NCBI RefSeq assembly: GCF_025151995.1
Contig: NZ_CP102290.1
Location: 2,666,001 to 2,730,000 of the forward strand
Direction of reading: 5' to 3'
DNA: 64,000 nucleotides
Origin: Ruminococcus gauvreauii
Lineage (GTDB): Bacteria; Bacillota; Clostridia; Lachnospirales; Lachnospiraceae
The notes below the pieces were generated by a model. That model searched no databases. It was not told the origin of the DNA and was given only the letters and a program-made list of their open reading frames with translations. Below, piece after piece: positions 45,400 to 53,857 of the stretch. A program made the translations under genes and the position numbers. The stretch's first letter is position 1; each line of letters begins with the position of its first letter.

Positions 45400-45423
45400 C
45401 ACAGGGCCGGGACAGGCCCTGTG
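45400..45423 (+). other. Intercistronic hairpin
   Basis: CACAGGGCC (45400-45408) and GGCCCTGTG (45415-45423) form a nine-bp perfect stem with a six-base loop between the binding-protein gene and the second permease gene. There is no T-run, so it is more likely to stabilise the upstream mRNA and favour excess binding protein than to end transcription. Confidence 0.6.
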
Positions 45424-45447
45424 ACAGGTAAGAAATGGTGGTGCTTT

Positions 45448-46458
45448 ATGAAACAAATGAACAAAAATAATCATTTCATTTTTCGCGCATTAAAGACATT
45501 AGTCATACCGGTAGCTGTATACCTGTTATTCACCATTATCTCCGGCGGAGTATTTGGAAATGCCAATGTCATGATCACTGTACTCAAGAATGTCTGTGAA
45601 GGGGCCATCCTGGCATGGGCTCTGATGATCATTATGATCACGGGAATGCTGGATATGAGTATCGGAGCCGCTGCCATACTGGGAGCGATCATAGGGGGCA
45701 GCATAGCCAAGGCCAATGGTTTTGGAATGGCCGGATGGGTGATCTGCATTATCTTAAGCTGTATGGTGATATCCATGGTAACGGCTTGCGCTGTTATATT
45801 CACAAAGCTGCCGAGTATGGTGGTGACGTTAGGACTGGTATTGGTGTATGAGGCGCTGACAATTATGGTAAATGATTCCAAAGGAATTTCCACGACCTAT
45901 CTGGGATTGGCAACGGTTCCGGCGTGTTATATCGTCTTTCTGATATGCGCATGCATAGTAGTTTTTATCATGCATTTTACGAAGAGTGGAAATCAGCTGC
46001 GTGCGTTGGGAAGTGACCAGGCGAATGCAGCTACTATGGGATTAAATGTCAGGAAAATAAAATTCAAAGCGTTTTTGATCAGCGGGTTTTTAGTGGGGGT
46101 TGCTTCTGTGATGATGCTCTCCTATAACTCCAAATTAAGTTCTGCTGAAAATATGTCATCCGTTGCAAGAGTATTCACGGCACTTATGGCAGTGGTCATC
46201 GGCCAGTTTCTTTCTCGAAACTGTGACCAGATTCTTGCAACGTTTATCGGAGCCTTCGTTATGAAAATGATGGCCTCCGGCTTGCTCTCATTAGGTATCA
46301 GTGCTACCTGGCAGAATGTATGCATCGGTATTTTCCTGTTGGTATTTATGAGTATTTCGACGAATCAGGAGCGCGTCAATCAATATTTCAGCAATCGGCG
46401 GAGGGCCAGAGCGATCATGGAGTCTATGGAAAACAGGGAAGGCGGTGTGAAGGTATGA
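45448..46458 (+). CDS. Sugar ABC transporter permease, RbsC type (second of two)
   Basis: The 336-residue hydrophobic protein starts at ATG 45448 (GGTGGTG upstream; ATG 45457 is possible). It has the derived family motif ITGMLDMSIGAAAILG in place of GGIDLSVG, and about nine membrane segments. Its stop overlaps the ATG of the next gene (ATGA). It is distant from the other permeases and pairs with the product of 43137. Confidence 0.88.
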   Translation: MKQMNKNNHFIFRALKTLVIPVAVYLLFTIISGGVFGNANVMITVLKNVCEGAILAWALMIIMITGMLDMSIGAAAILGAIIGGSIAKANGFGMAGWVICIILSCMVISMVTACAVIFTKLPSMVVTLGLVLVYEALTIMVNDSKGISTTYLGLATVPACYIVFLICACIVVFIMHFTKSGNQLRALGSDQANAATMGLNVRKIKFKAFLISGFLVGVASVMMLSYNSKLSSAENMSSVARVFTALMAVVIGQFLSRNCDQILATFIGAFVMKMMASGLLSLGISATWQNVCIGIFLLVFMSISTNQERVNQYFSNRRRARAIMESMENREGGVKV

Positions 46459-47570
46459 CGGAAAAGATGACCTCGAAAGAGAGAGTCCTGACGGCTCTGG
46501 CACATAAGGAGACAGACCGTGTTCCAATCAGCCGCGGTTTCGGACCGCAGCCGCCGCTGTCGCGGGCCTTGGCAAAGTATTTGAACCTGGAGGATAAAGT
46601 GGACGGCGGTATGAGCTGGTGTGACAGCCTTGCGGATCTGGCCTGGGTAAAAGCAGACTGGAAGGGACCCAAAGAAAGAGGTTCGTTTTTGGATGCAGAC
46701 GCAGCGCGAAAGGTGGACTTCTTTGGTATTGTACGGCAGCAGAAAAGCTATGGAAAAGGCGAGAACCAGGGGTTTTATGACGAATATACAGACTATCCGC
46801 TGGCAAAGTGTGAGACGCTTGAAGAGCTGGAACAGTATTGGTGGCCTTCGGCCGACTGGTATGATTTCAGCAGGATGAAGGAGCATATCGCGCGTGTGAA
46901 TGCCGGAGGCGAAAAAGCGATTCTCTTGACACCGGTAGCAACCGTGTATGAGCATGCATGGCAGATGACCGGCATGCAGAAAATGTTTGTCGATCTGCTC
47001 GAAAATCCGGAGTTTGCCAGTGAAGTGATGCGCCGGGTTGCGGATTTCTATATTGCATATTTCCGCAGGGCGCTGGAGGCAGCAGACGGGCAGGTCGATC
47101 TGGTCTTCTGCGGAGATGATCTGGGTACACAGATCAGTCTGCAGATGTCTCTCGAGGTTTATCGGGAGGTGATCAAACCGCATCACAAACGGTTGTTTGA
47201 CGTCATCCACGAATACGGCGCCAGAGTACTGTATCACTGTGACGGAGCTATCATGCCGGTGATTCCGGAGCTGATGGATGCCGGTGTGGATGTTCTGGAG
47301 GCGCTGCAGTTTGATGCTAGGGGGATGGATCCGCAGGTTATGAAAGACAACTGGGGTGATCGGCTTTGCTTTCATGGCGGTGTCAGTGTGCAGAGCACGC
47401 TGCCGTTTAAGACAGTCAGGGATGTGGAGCAGGAGGTCAGGGAACGCATCGATGTCCTGGGAAAAGACGGTGGCTATATCATTGCTCCTTCCCATGCCAT
47501 GCAGGCCGGCACGCCGCCGGAAAATGTGATCGCATTTTTTGAGACGGCAGGAAATTACAGAAGAAAATAG
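46455..47570 (+). CDS. URO-D-fold protein, type D, without the His-x-Cys motif
   Basis: The 371-residue protein begins at ATG 46455, overlapping the permease stop. It starts MTEKMTSKERVLTAL and has ETDRVPISR, DDLGTQIS and FHGGVSVQ. At the place of the HSCG motif it has YHCDGAI, so His-x-Cys is not formed, and the C-terminal sequence is APSHAMQAGTPPENV. It is therefore less likely to bind zinc than its relatives. It is the first enzyme gene after the ABC transporter in the long operon, followed 20 bases later by GH1. Confidence 0.8.
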   Translation: MTEKMTSKERVLTALAHKETDRVPISRGFGPQPPLSRALAKYLNLEDKVDGGMSWCDSLADLAWVKADWKGPKERGSFLDADAARKVDFFGIVRQQKSYGKGENQGFYDEYTDYPLAKCETLEELEQYWWPSADWYDFSRMKEHIARVNAGGEKAILLTPVATVYEHAWQMTGMQKMFVDLLENPEFASEVMRRVADFYIAYFRRALEAADGQVDLVFCGDDLGTQISLQMSLEVYREVIKPHHKRLFDVIHEYGARVLYHCDGAIMPVIPELMDAGVDVLEALQFDARGMDPQVMKDNWGDRLCFHGGVSVQSTLPFKTVRDVEQEVRERIDVLGKDGGYIIAPSHAMQAGTPPENVIAFFETAGNYRRK

Positions 47571-47589
47571 GAATTTTGGAGGTTACAGT

Positions 47590-48987
47590 ATGAACAGATA
47601 TGATTTTCCCAAGGATTTTTTATGGGGTACGGCGTCGTCCTCCTATCAGATCGAGGGCGCATGGAATGAGGATGGAAAAGGTGAGAGCATCTGGGACCGC
47701 CTGGTACATATCCAGGGGAATGTAGCGGACAACACGACGGGGGATGTGGCTGCCGACTTTTACCACAGATATGGGGAAGACATTGATACGATGGGAAAAC
47801 TGGGTTACCAGAGCTTTTTATATACCATAAGCTGGCCGCGGATCCTGCCGAAAGGAGTCGGCGAGGTCAACCGTAAGGGCGTGGAATATTATCGGTCAGT
47901 CTTTCAAAAATGCCGCGAACATGGCATCCGGACGATGGCGGTGCTGTATCACTGGGACCTGCCGCAGGCTCTTCAGGATCGGGGCGGATGGGCAAACCGG
48001 GAAATCGTGACATGGTTTACCGATTATGCCAACATCTGTTATCAGGAGTTTGGCGATCTGGTGGATGACTGGATTACCTTTGTGGAGCCTCTGTCGGTGC
48101 TGTTCGGGTTCAATGGCTCCGGATACGCGCCGGCGCACAATGACTATCATGAGTTTCTGCAGGCAGGCCATCACGTATTTCTTTGCCATGGGGAGGCTGT
48201 AAAAGCCTTCAGAAAGACAGGTCTTGGCAGCCGTATCGGCATCAAGATCAGTCTGCACATGATGCGGCCCTATGATCCGGAATGCGCTGCAGACCGGGAG
48301 AAGACCGAGCTGATCAGTATGTCCTACAACGACTATATCATGGATCCGATCTTAAAAGGCAGCTATACCGAAAAGCTGATGGAAGCCTATGCGGCTGCCG
48401 GAGTAAAAATGCCGGAAGTGGAAGCCGGCGATATGGAGACGATCTGTCAGCCCGTAGATTTCTTCGGCTTGAATACCTACAATCCTCATTACGTGGAAGC
48501 GGATAAAAAGGCATGGCCGCTGGGGGCCAATGTGCTTTTGGAAAGAAAACCGAATTACGAGTATCCGCGTACAGATCACAGGTGGCTGATGGAGGAAACT
48601 TGCTTTTATGATGCGATCCACTATGTTTACGATAATTACCCGGTGGACAATATCATTGTCACCGAGAGCGGCTGCGCATCCAATGACTGGAAGGATTGTG
48701 ATGGAAAGGTGCATGATCCAAACCGCATCACCTATTTGAAAAATGATTTGCTCCAAATTCACAGAGCGATTCAGGAAGGTGTGCCAATCACCGGCTATCA
48801 TATCTGGTCCTATCACGATAATTTTGAGTGGATCGATGGCCTGGGAACGCGGTTTGGATTGGTATATATCGATTATAAAACTCTGGAACGGACACCGAAG
48901 GACAGTGCTTATTGGTATGCAGAAGTTATTAAACACAATGGATTTGAAGTAGAACATCCCGGGTTTTTTGAAAAAGGGGGCAGATGA
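47590..48987 (+). CDS. GH1 glycoside hydrolase with altered acid/base motif (second copy)
   Basis: The 465-residue GH1 protein starts at ATG 47590 behind TTTTGGAGGTTACAGT. It shares long runs with the protein at 30171, such as SYQIEGAWNEDGKGESIWDR (20 residues). The acid/base motif is again ITFVEP with Glu166 and the nucleophile VTESG with Glu359, at the same residue numbers. The family Asn before the acid/base Glu is Val in both copies. Both copies should be catalytically competent but have an unusual glycone pocket. It precedes the type B URO-D gene by a single base (stop at 48987, next start 48989). Confidence 0.9.
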   Translation: MNRYDFPKDFLWGTASSSYQIEGAWNEDGKGESIWDRLVHIQGNVADNTTGDVAADFYHRYGEDIDTMGKLGYQSFLYTISWPRILPKGVGEVNRKGVEYYRSVFQKCREHGIRTMAVLYHWDLPQALQDRGGWANREIVTWFTDYANICYQEFGDLVDDWITFVEPLSVLFGFNGSGYAPAHNDYHEFLQAGHHVFLCHGEAVKAFRKTGLGSRIGIKISLHMMRPYDPECAADREKTELISMSYNDYIMDPILKGSYTEKLMEAYAAAGVKMPEVEAGDMETICQPVDFFGLNTYNPHYVEADKKAWPLGANVLLERKPNYEYPRTDHRWLMEETCFYDAIHYVYDNYPVDNIIVTESGCASNDWKDCDGKVHDPNRITYLKNDLLQIHRAIQEGVPITGYHIWSYHDNFEWIDGLGTRFGLVYIDYKTLERTPKDSAYWYAEVIKHNGFEVEHPGFFEKGGR

Positions 48988-48988
48988 T

Positions 48989-50107
48989 TTGAGCACGGAA
49001 GTAATGAGCGGAAAAGAACGTATCCTGGCAGCGCTTCGCTGTGAGGAGGTGGACCGGGTGCCGTGTGTGCCGTTGGTGGTAGCGTACAGCGCCGGGGCGT
49101 TTGCGGACGATATGCCGCATTATATTCCGGATATTATGCGGGCGGCCGGACTTGATATCTGGACACAGTATGCCGCGGATTACAAGCGCTCCGTTGTGCC
49201 CCTGCCGGACAGCGGCATCACCTTGATCCGCAGGTTCGTGGATGGGGATCTTCTGCTGGGGTATGAAACCCCGGTGGGAACCATCACAGAGCGATATCGC
49301 AGCGGCGCGTTCAATTCCCTGAATCCTCATGTGGAGTATTTGCTGAAAACACCCGAAGATCTAAAGGTGTTTTACTATGTAAGAGAGCACAGTGTTCCCA
49401 GACTGATCGATCTGCGTGAACATTACCGGTGGGAAAAGCGGCAGATCGGGGATGATGGAATCTGTGTAAGTGTGATCTCTCAGGAGATGTCTCCCTTCAA
49501 AAATTTCATTGAGCTTATTGCCGGCGTGGAGAATACCTATTATCTGATGCAGGACGAACCGGACCTCTTCGATGCGACTATGGAGCTGATGCATGAGCAG
49601 AATAAAGAGCTGATCAGGCAGGCAGCAGCACGCAGTGAGGCTGAGGTGTTTCTGCAGTCTGAAAATGTCAGTACGACCACGGAGTCTCCGACGATGTATC
49701 AGGACTATTTGCTTGATCCGCTCAATGATTATGCGGATATCATTCATGATACGGGAAAGCTGCACGTCGTTCATATGTGCGGCAAGCTGAAATTGCTGGA
49801 GAAGGAACTCCTGGCGGGAAGATACGATGCCATCGGTGATATTTCGCCGAGTCCGACCGGAGACACAGAGCTTTGGGAGGCGGCTGAGATGTGGCCCAAT
49901 AAGGCAGTCAAAGGCGGACTGGAGTGCCATGATTTTATTGCGGAGGATCCGGAGACCTGTTACAGAAAGGCAATGATGATCCTGGAACGGACCCGGGGAA
50001 GAAACGGTGTTCTTTTGGGCTCAGGTGATTCTGTGCCCTATGGTACGACCATAGAACATTTGAACGCAATCCGCCGGGCAGCGGATGATTTTGCCGGCGG
50101 CGTATAA
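48989..50107 (+). CDS. URO-D/MtaA-fold protein, type B (second copy)
   Basis: The 372-residue protein is paralogous to that at 31550: both have STEVMSG(R/K)ERILAAL, VDRVPCVPL, VVHMCGKL and SGDSVPYGTT or SADSVPCGTT. The TTG at 48989 is chosen because it aligns with the ATG of the first copy and AAAAGGGGGCAGATGA is upstream. The His-x-Cys site is present and no third Cys ligand is found. It is followed after 11 bases by the second SCP2-like gene, as in the first module. Confidence 0.83.
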   Translation: MSTEVMSGKERILAALRCEEVDRVPCVPLVVAYSAGAFADDMPHYIPDIMRAAGLDIWTQYAADYKRSVVPLPDSGITLIRRFVDGDLLLGYETPVGTITERYRSGAFNSLNPHVEYLLKTPEDLKVFYYVREHSVPRLIDLREHYRWEKRQIGDDGICVSVISQEMSPFKNFIELIAGVENTYYLMQDEPDLFDATMELMHEQNKELIRQAAARSEAEVFLQSENVSTTTESPTMYQDYLLDPLNDYADIIHDTGKLHVVHMCGKLKLLEKELLAGRYDAIGDISPSPTGDTELWEAAEMWPNKAVKGGLECHDFIAEDPETCYRKAMMILERTRGRNGVLLGSGDSVPYGTTIEHLNAIRRAADDFAGGV

Positions 50108-50118
50108 AGGAGGCGGCT

Positions 50119-50475
50119 ATGGGATTTTCTGTGAAAGAGCATTTGGAAAAAATACCGGTCTTTTTTGATCCGGACAAATATACCGGACGAAAGCTGGTAC
50201 TGATATATAAAATCAATCGAAGCGGCGAAAACGACGGAGTCTGGACTGTGCGCATTCAAAATGGAACCTGCGTACTGGAAGAGGGCGAGAGCAGTGATTT
50301 TACGGGGCGGATGCTGATGACTGCCGAAGTGTATGAACGCATCGTAACGGGAAAAATGGATCATGATCTGGCCTACTGGATCGGAGCCGTACTGTATGCG
50401 GGTTCCATGCTGAATTTTCAGGAACTGCAGACATTTCTTACGATACCGGAGAATTCGGGGATTATAGCTTTGTAG
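50119..50475 (+). CDS. SCP2-like small protein (second copy)
   Basis: The 118-residue protein parallels that at 32674: FSVKEHLEKIPVFFD against SSVKEFINKIPEYFD at the N-terminus, WTVRIQNGTCVLEEGESSDF against YTIRIKNGACTVEPEGSDDY, and the ending ENSGIIAL against ADSGIMNL. It has AAAGGAGGCGGCT as ribosome-binding site. It probably binds a hydrophobic or small organic ligand for the neighbouring URO-D protein. This is inference from the conserved pairing. Confidence 0.7.
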   Translation: MGFSVKEHLEKIPVFFDPDKYTGRKLVLIYKINRSGENDGVWTVRIQNGTCVLEEGESSDFTGRMLMTAEVYERIVTGKMDHDLAYWIGAVLYAGSMLNFQELQTFLTIPENSGIIAL

Positions 50476-50498
50476 TGAACATAGGGAGGGTCATGGAT

Positions 50499-51731
50499 AT
50501 GACATCAAGAGAACGTGTAATTGCAGCGTGTAACTTTGAGGAGCCGGATAAAGTTCCGATTGGGCTTGGGGCAACCAGGTCAACTACTTTTCATGTGGAT
50601 GCGTATGCCCGGCTTGTGCGCGGGCTTGGATATGATTTGGAGCCGGTCAGGGCGTTTGACGCCTGTCTGATGAAGGCACACATTGATATGGAGATGGTCC
50701 AGTGGATGCAGGCGGATGTGATCCAACTGGAGTCTGTTGTCAACTGCTTCGATATTCCCAATCAGGACTGGAAGGTCTTTGTCACCAATCTGGGAAACCG
50801 TATCATGGTTCCCGGGGGCTTCCATCCGGTTAAGGACGAGGCAGGGTATTATCATGTGCTGAATGCGGATGGGGAGGTAACCTACCGCATGAGTCCGGAC
50901 GGCATTTATTTTGACAGCACTCTGGCAACGCGGATGAGCGAAACCATCGACTATACGGATCCTGAAGCGTTCGTGGCCTCTCTTCCGATGATGCACGAAG
51001 AGCATGTCCGTACGCTGGAAAGACGGGCGAAATTGTATTATGAGAACACCGAGTACGCGCTGCACGGAACCTTTGTCATGAATGATCTCTTCGGATTCAA
51101 TATTGGCGGACATACATACAGTGACTGGCTTGTGCTTCTGGTGACGGAGCCGGATTACTGCAGGACGCATGTGGAGGCGATGGTTGACTGGACGATTGAA
51201 AATCTTGGCATTTATCTTCAGGGCACAGGAAAATATCTGCACAGCGTACTGATCTCGACCGCGGATTTCGGCGGTCAGGCCAGCGAGCTGATCTCACCGG
51301 ATGTATTTGCGGAGGTCTATGTTCCGGCATACAGGCGAATCAGCGATTATATCCACAAAAATTTCGGTGTTAAAGTAATGATGCACTGCTGCGGCTCCAT
51401 CAGGAATCTGATTCCTCATATGATCGAGGCGGGGATCGATATCCTCAATCCGGTGCAGACCAACGCAGCCGGTATGAAGGCAGAGGAACTGAAAGCGGAG
51501 TTTGATAAAAAGATCGTATTCTGGGGAGGCGGCATGGACACCCAGAGTGTTTTGCGCGCAGGAACCCGCGAGGAGGTACGGGAGCACGTGAAGCATCACA
51601 TACAGGTGCTCGGCAAAGGCGGCGGCTACGTCTTTACCCCAAACCATAATATCCAGCCGGATGCACCGGTGGAGAATGTGATCGCGATGGTGGAGGCTGC
51701 CAAAGAGTGCAGAGATTATCCGCTGATCTGA
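50499..51731 (+). CDS. URO-D/MtaA-fold protein, type A-related
   Basis: The 410-residue protein starts at ATG 50499, about nine bases after GGGAGGG (ATG 50493 is too close). It starts MTSRERVIAACNFEEPDKVP, has the HCCGS site (His-x-Cys) and FWGGGMDTQ like the type A proteins, and TPNHNIQPDAPVENV at the C-terminus. It is the third URO-D gene within a 5.3-kb stretch of one operon. It could supply a different step or substrate specificity from the type B protein just upstream. Confidence 0.83.
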   Translation: MTSRERVIAACNFEEPDKVPIGLGATRSTTFHVDAYARLVRGLGYDLEPVRAFDACLMKAHIDMEMVQWMQADVIQLESVVNCFDIPNQDWKVFVTNLGNRIMVPGGFHPVKDEAGYYHVLNADGEVTYRMSPDGIYFDSTLATRMSETIDYTDPEAFVASLPMMHEEHVRTLERRAKLYYENTEYALHGTFVMNDLFGFNIGGHTYSDWLVLLVTEPDYCRTHVEAMVDWTIENLGIYLQGTGKYLHSVLISTADFGGQASELISPDVFAEVYVPAYRRISDYIHKNFGVKVMMHCCGSIRNLIPHMIEAGIDILNPVQTNAAGMKAEELKAEFDKKIVFWGGGMDTQSVLRAGTREEVREHVKHHIQVLGKGGGYVFTPNHNIQPDAPVENVIAMVEAAKECRDYPLI

Positions 51732-51750
51732 CAGAAAGCAGAGGAATGAT

Positions 51751-53826
51751 ATGTGGACAAATGACAAATACCGATGGTGCTTTATTGATATGCATATCGG
51801 CTGGGAAAATGAGGAGTATCTGTCCCGCTTAAATGCGGAAAAAATGATTGCTCTGGTGAAAGAGGCGGAAGGGCAGACCATTTTGGTCAAATGCCGTCCC
51901 TGGTCGGGTCTTGCTTATTTCCCGACAGAGTTTGGGAAGATGCATCCGACCTTAAAAAAACAGCAGTTTGACTATGTGGGAACCATGACAGAGCTGGCGC
52001 GAAAAAATGGCCTGGCCGTAAAAGGTTATTTCTCACAGATTTACGATAACTATGCGTATGACCATCATCCTGACTGGCGGTGTATCGATCAGGATGGGAA
52101 ACAGGCGCTGGATTATCATGCGTACTCTACCTCGCGGATTCCCCATTTTGAAAGGGCCAGGTATGCGATGGTATGTCCGAATAACCGGGAGTACCGGGCG
52201 TATGCAAAAAACTGCGTATATGAAATCGTATCGAAATACAAATTTGATTCCATTTTTTTGGACATGCCATTATGGCCGACGGTGTGCTTCTGTGCATCCT
52301 GCCGCAAACGGTATTACGAAGAGACCGGAAGAGAGATGCCGCAGTATGTGGACTGGGATGATGCGGCCTTCCGTGATTTTCAGCAGCGGCGCGAGCTGTG
52401 GCTGTCTGAATTCACCAAAATGCTCAGCGATACGGTGAAAGAGGCGGATCCGGAGTGCACCTGTGAACACAACCAGGGATGTGTTCATTTTTCCTGGATA
52501 TCCGGTCATACAGATCTTGTCAATGAAAGCTGTGATTATGTGGGCGGCGATACTTACGACAGCTATTTTGAACAGTCATTTTTCTGTAAGTACTATAAAA
52601 ACATATCGAAAAGCCTTCCCTTTGTGTTTATCAGCTCTCGCTGCGACAGGAATCTTTCGTATCACACGACGACAAAGGCAATGGAGCAGCTGGTGCGGCA
52701 GGGATTTATTGCGTTGGAGCATAACGGTGCTTTTTCGATCTGTGACGGTATCGATCCCTCCGGAGAGCTGTGTGCGTCTGTCTACCAGGGCATTATCAAG
52801 AACTGCTTTGCGGCCACCAGGCCCTATGAGCCGTATGTCAATGGGAATTATCTGAAAAATGCGGCGGTATGGTATCCCAGTCATTCCAAGTATGACCGCG
52901 CAGATAATGGAAAACGAGTGATTGAGGCGGAACGAAAAGCGGCCGCGGACAATCAGTTTTATCATGCGAAAGTCGCAGCGGGAAGGATTCTGGGGCTGCA
53001 CAATATTCCGTATGATGTTGTTGCCTCGCAAAATCTCAAAAACCTGCAGGATGATCTGCTCATCATTTCAGACGTTGCCAACATCCGCGATGAGGAGATG
53101 GAAGCGATTGAAACTTATATCAGAAACGGAGGCCATGTCTATCTTTCCGGAAAACCCGGGCATGTGCGGCTGCTGGAGCTTCTGGAAGCGGAGGATCTCG
53201 GGGATACCGCTCATTATGCGGCTTATATGGTTCCGACTGAGATGGGAAAGAAATATTTCCGGGAATTTGACAGTCAGTCTCCGATGTACACCAACAGGCA
53301 GGCGCGCTTACGGTTTTATGGGGAGCAGCAGACGCTGGCAACATTGGCGCTTCCCTATACAGCGCCGTATACACACGACTATGCTGCGATTCATTCGGAT
53401 CCGCCGGGCGTCTTTACGGACGAGCCCTGCGCCGTCCTGAAAACAGTCGGCAAAGGCAGCATCTTCTGGGTCGGCGGTCCCATAGAAATGCTGGACTATT
53501 ATTCCGCAAAGCTTACCGTGGGCAGGATCTTTAAAAGTCTGTGCGGCGAGCTTGTATATGAGACGGAGGCGCCGGTTTTTGTCGAGGTTATGTCCTGGCT
53601 GAAAGATGGCAGACAGTATATATCTGCTGTAAATATGCAGGATGTGATGCCTCCGGCTACAATGAGTAACGTCAGTGTTACCCTGCCGTACGAAGCGGCA
53701 TCGGCCAGGCTGCTCAACAGTGACCGGGAGCTTGAGACAGAAATAAAAAATGGAAGCACCAGGATACAGTTTCCGGCATTTACGATGTTTGAGGTTGCGG
53801 AAATTGTGAAAAGAGGGACTCAATGA
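51751..53826 (+). CDS. Large TIM-barrel glycoside hydrolase-like protein
   Basis: The 691-residue protein has an N-terminal barrel (about residues 1-380) with YDNYAYDHHPDW, DSIFLDMPLWPT followed by CFCASCRKRYYEETGREMP, and a second region (about 400-600) with LLIISDVANIRDEEMEAIETYI like the flavodoxin-type trimerisation domain of GH42 enzymes. This resembles the 'hypothetical glycosyl hydrolase 6' group. The Asp of FLDMP and Glu of TCEHN are possible catalytic residues. No signal peptide, so it acts in the cytoplasm. ATG 51751 follows AGAGGAATGAT. It probably cleaves or binds a sugar derivative in this pathway. Confidence 0.7.
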   Translation: MWTNDKYRWCFIDMHIGWENEEYLSRLNAEKMIALVKEAEGQTILVKCRPWSGLAYFPTEFGKMHPTLKKQQFDYVGTMTELARKNGLAVKGYFSQIYDNYAYDHHPDWRCIDQDGKQALDYHAYSTSRIPHFERARYAMVCPNNREYRAYAKNCVYEIVSKYKFDSIFLDMPLWPTVCFCASCRKRYYEETGREMPQYVDWDDAAFRDFQQRRELWLSEFTKMLSDTVKEADPECTCEHNQGCVHFSWISGHTDLVNESCDYVGGDTYDSYFEQSFFCKYYKNISKSLPFVFISSRCDRNLSYHTTTKAMEQLVRQGFIALEHNGAFSICDGIDPSGELCASVYQGIIKNCFAATRPYEPYVNGNYLKNAAVWYPSHSKYDRADNGKRVIEAERKAAADNQFYHAKVAAGRILGLHNIPYDVVASQNLKNLQDDLLIISDVANIRDEEMEAIETYIRNGGHVYLSGKPGHVRLLELLEAEDLGDTAHYAAYMVPTEMGKKYFREFDSQSPMYTNRQARLRFYGEQQTLATLALPYTAPYTHDYAAIHSDPPGVFTDEPCAVLKTVGKGSIFWVGGPIEMLDYYSAKLTVGRIFKSLCGELVYETEAPVFVEVMSWLKDGRQYISAVNMQDVMPPATMSNVSVTLPYEAASARLLNSDRELETEIKNGSTRIQFPAFTMFEVAEIVKRGTQ

Positions 53827-53857
53827 ATACATTGAAACCGGAAACGGAGGTAGAAAA

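Noticed and set aside
46380..47495. 371-codon open frame antisense to the URO-D gene at 46455
   Set aside because: It is a shadow of a clear coding gene with overlaps and a ribosome-binding site on the other strand.
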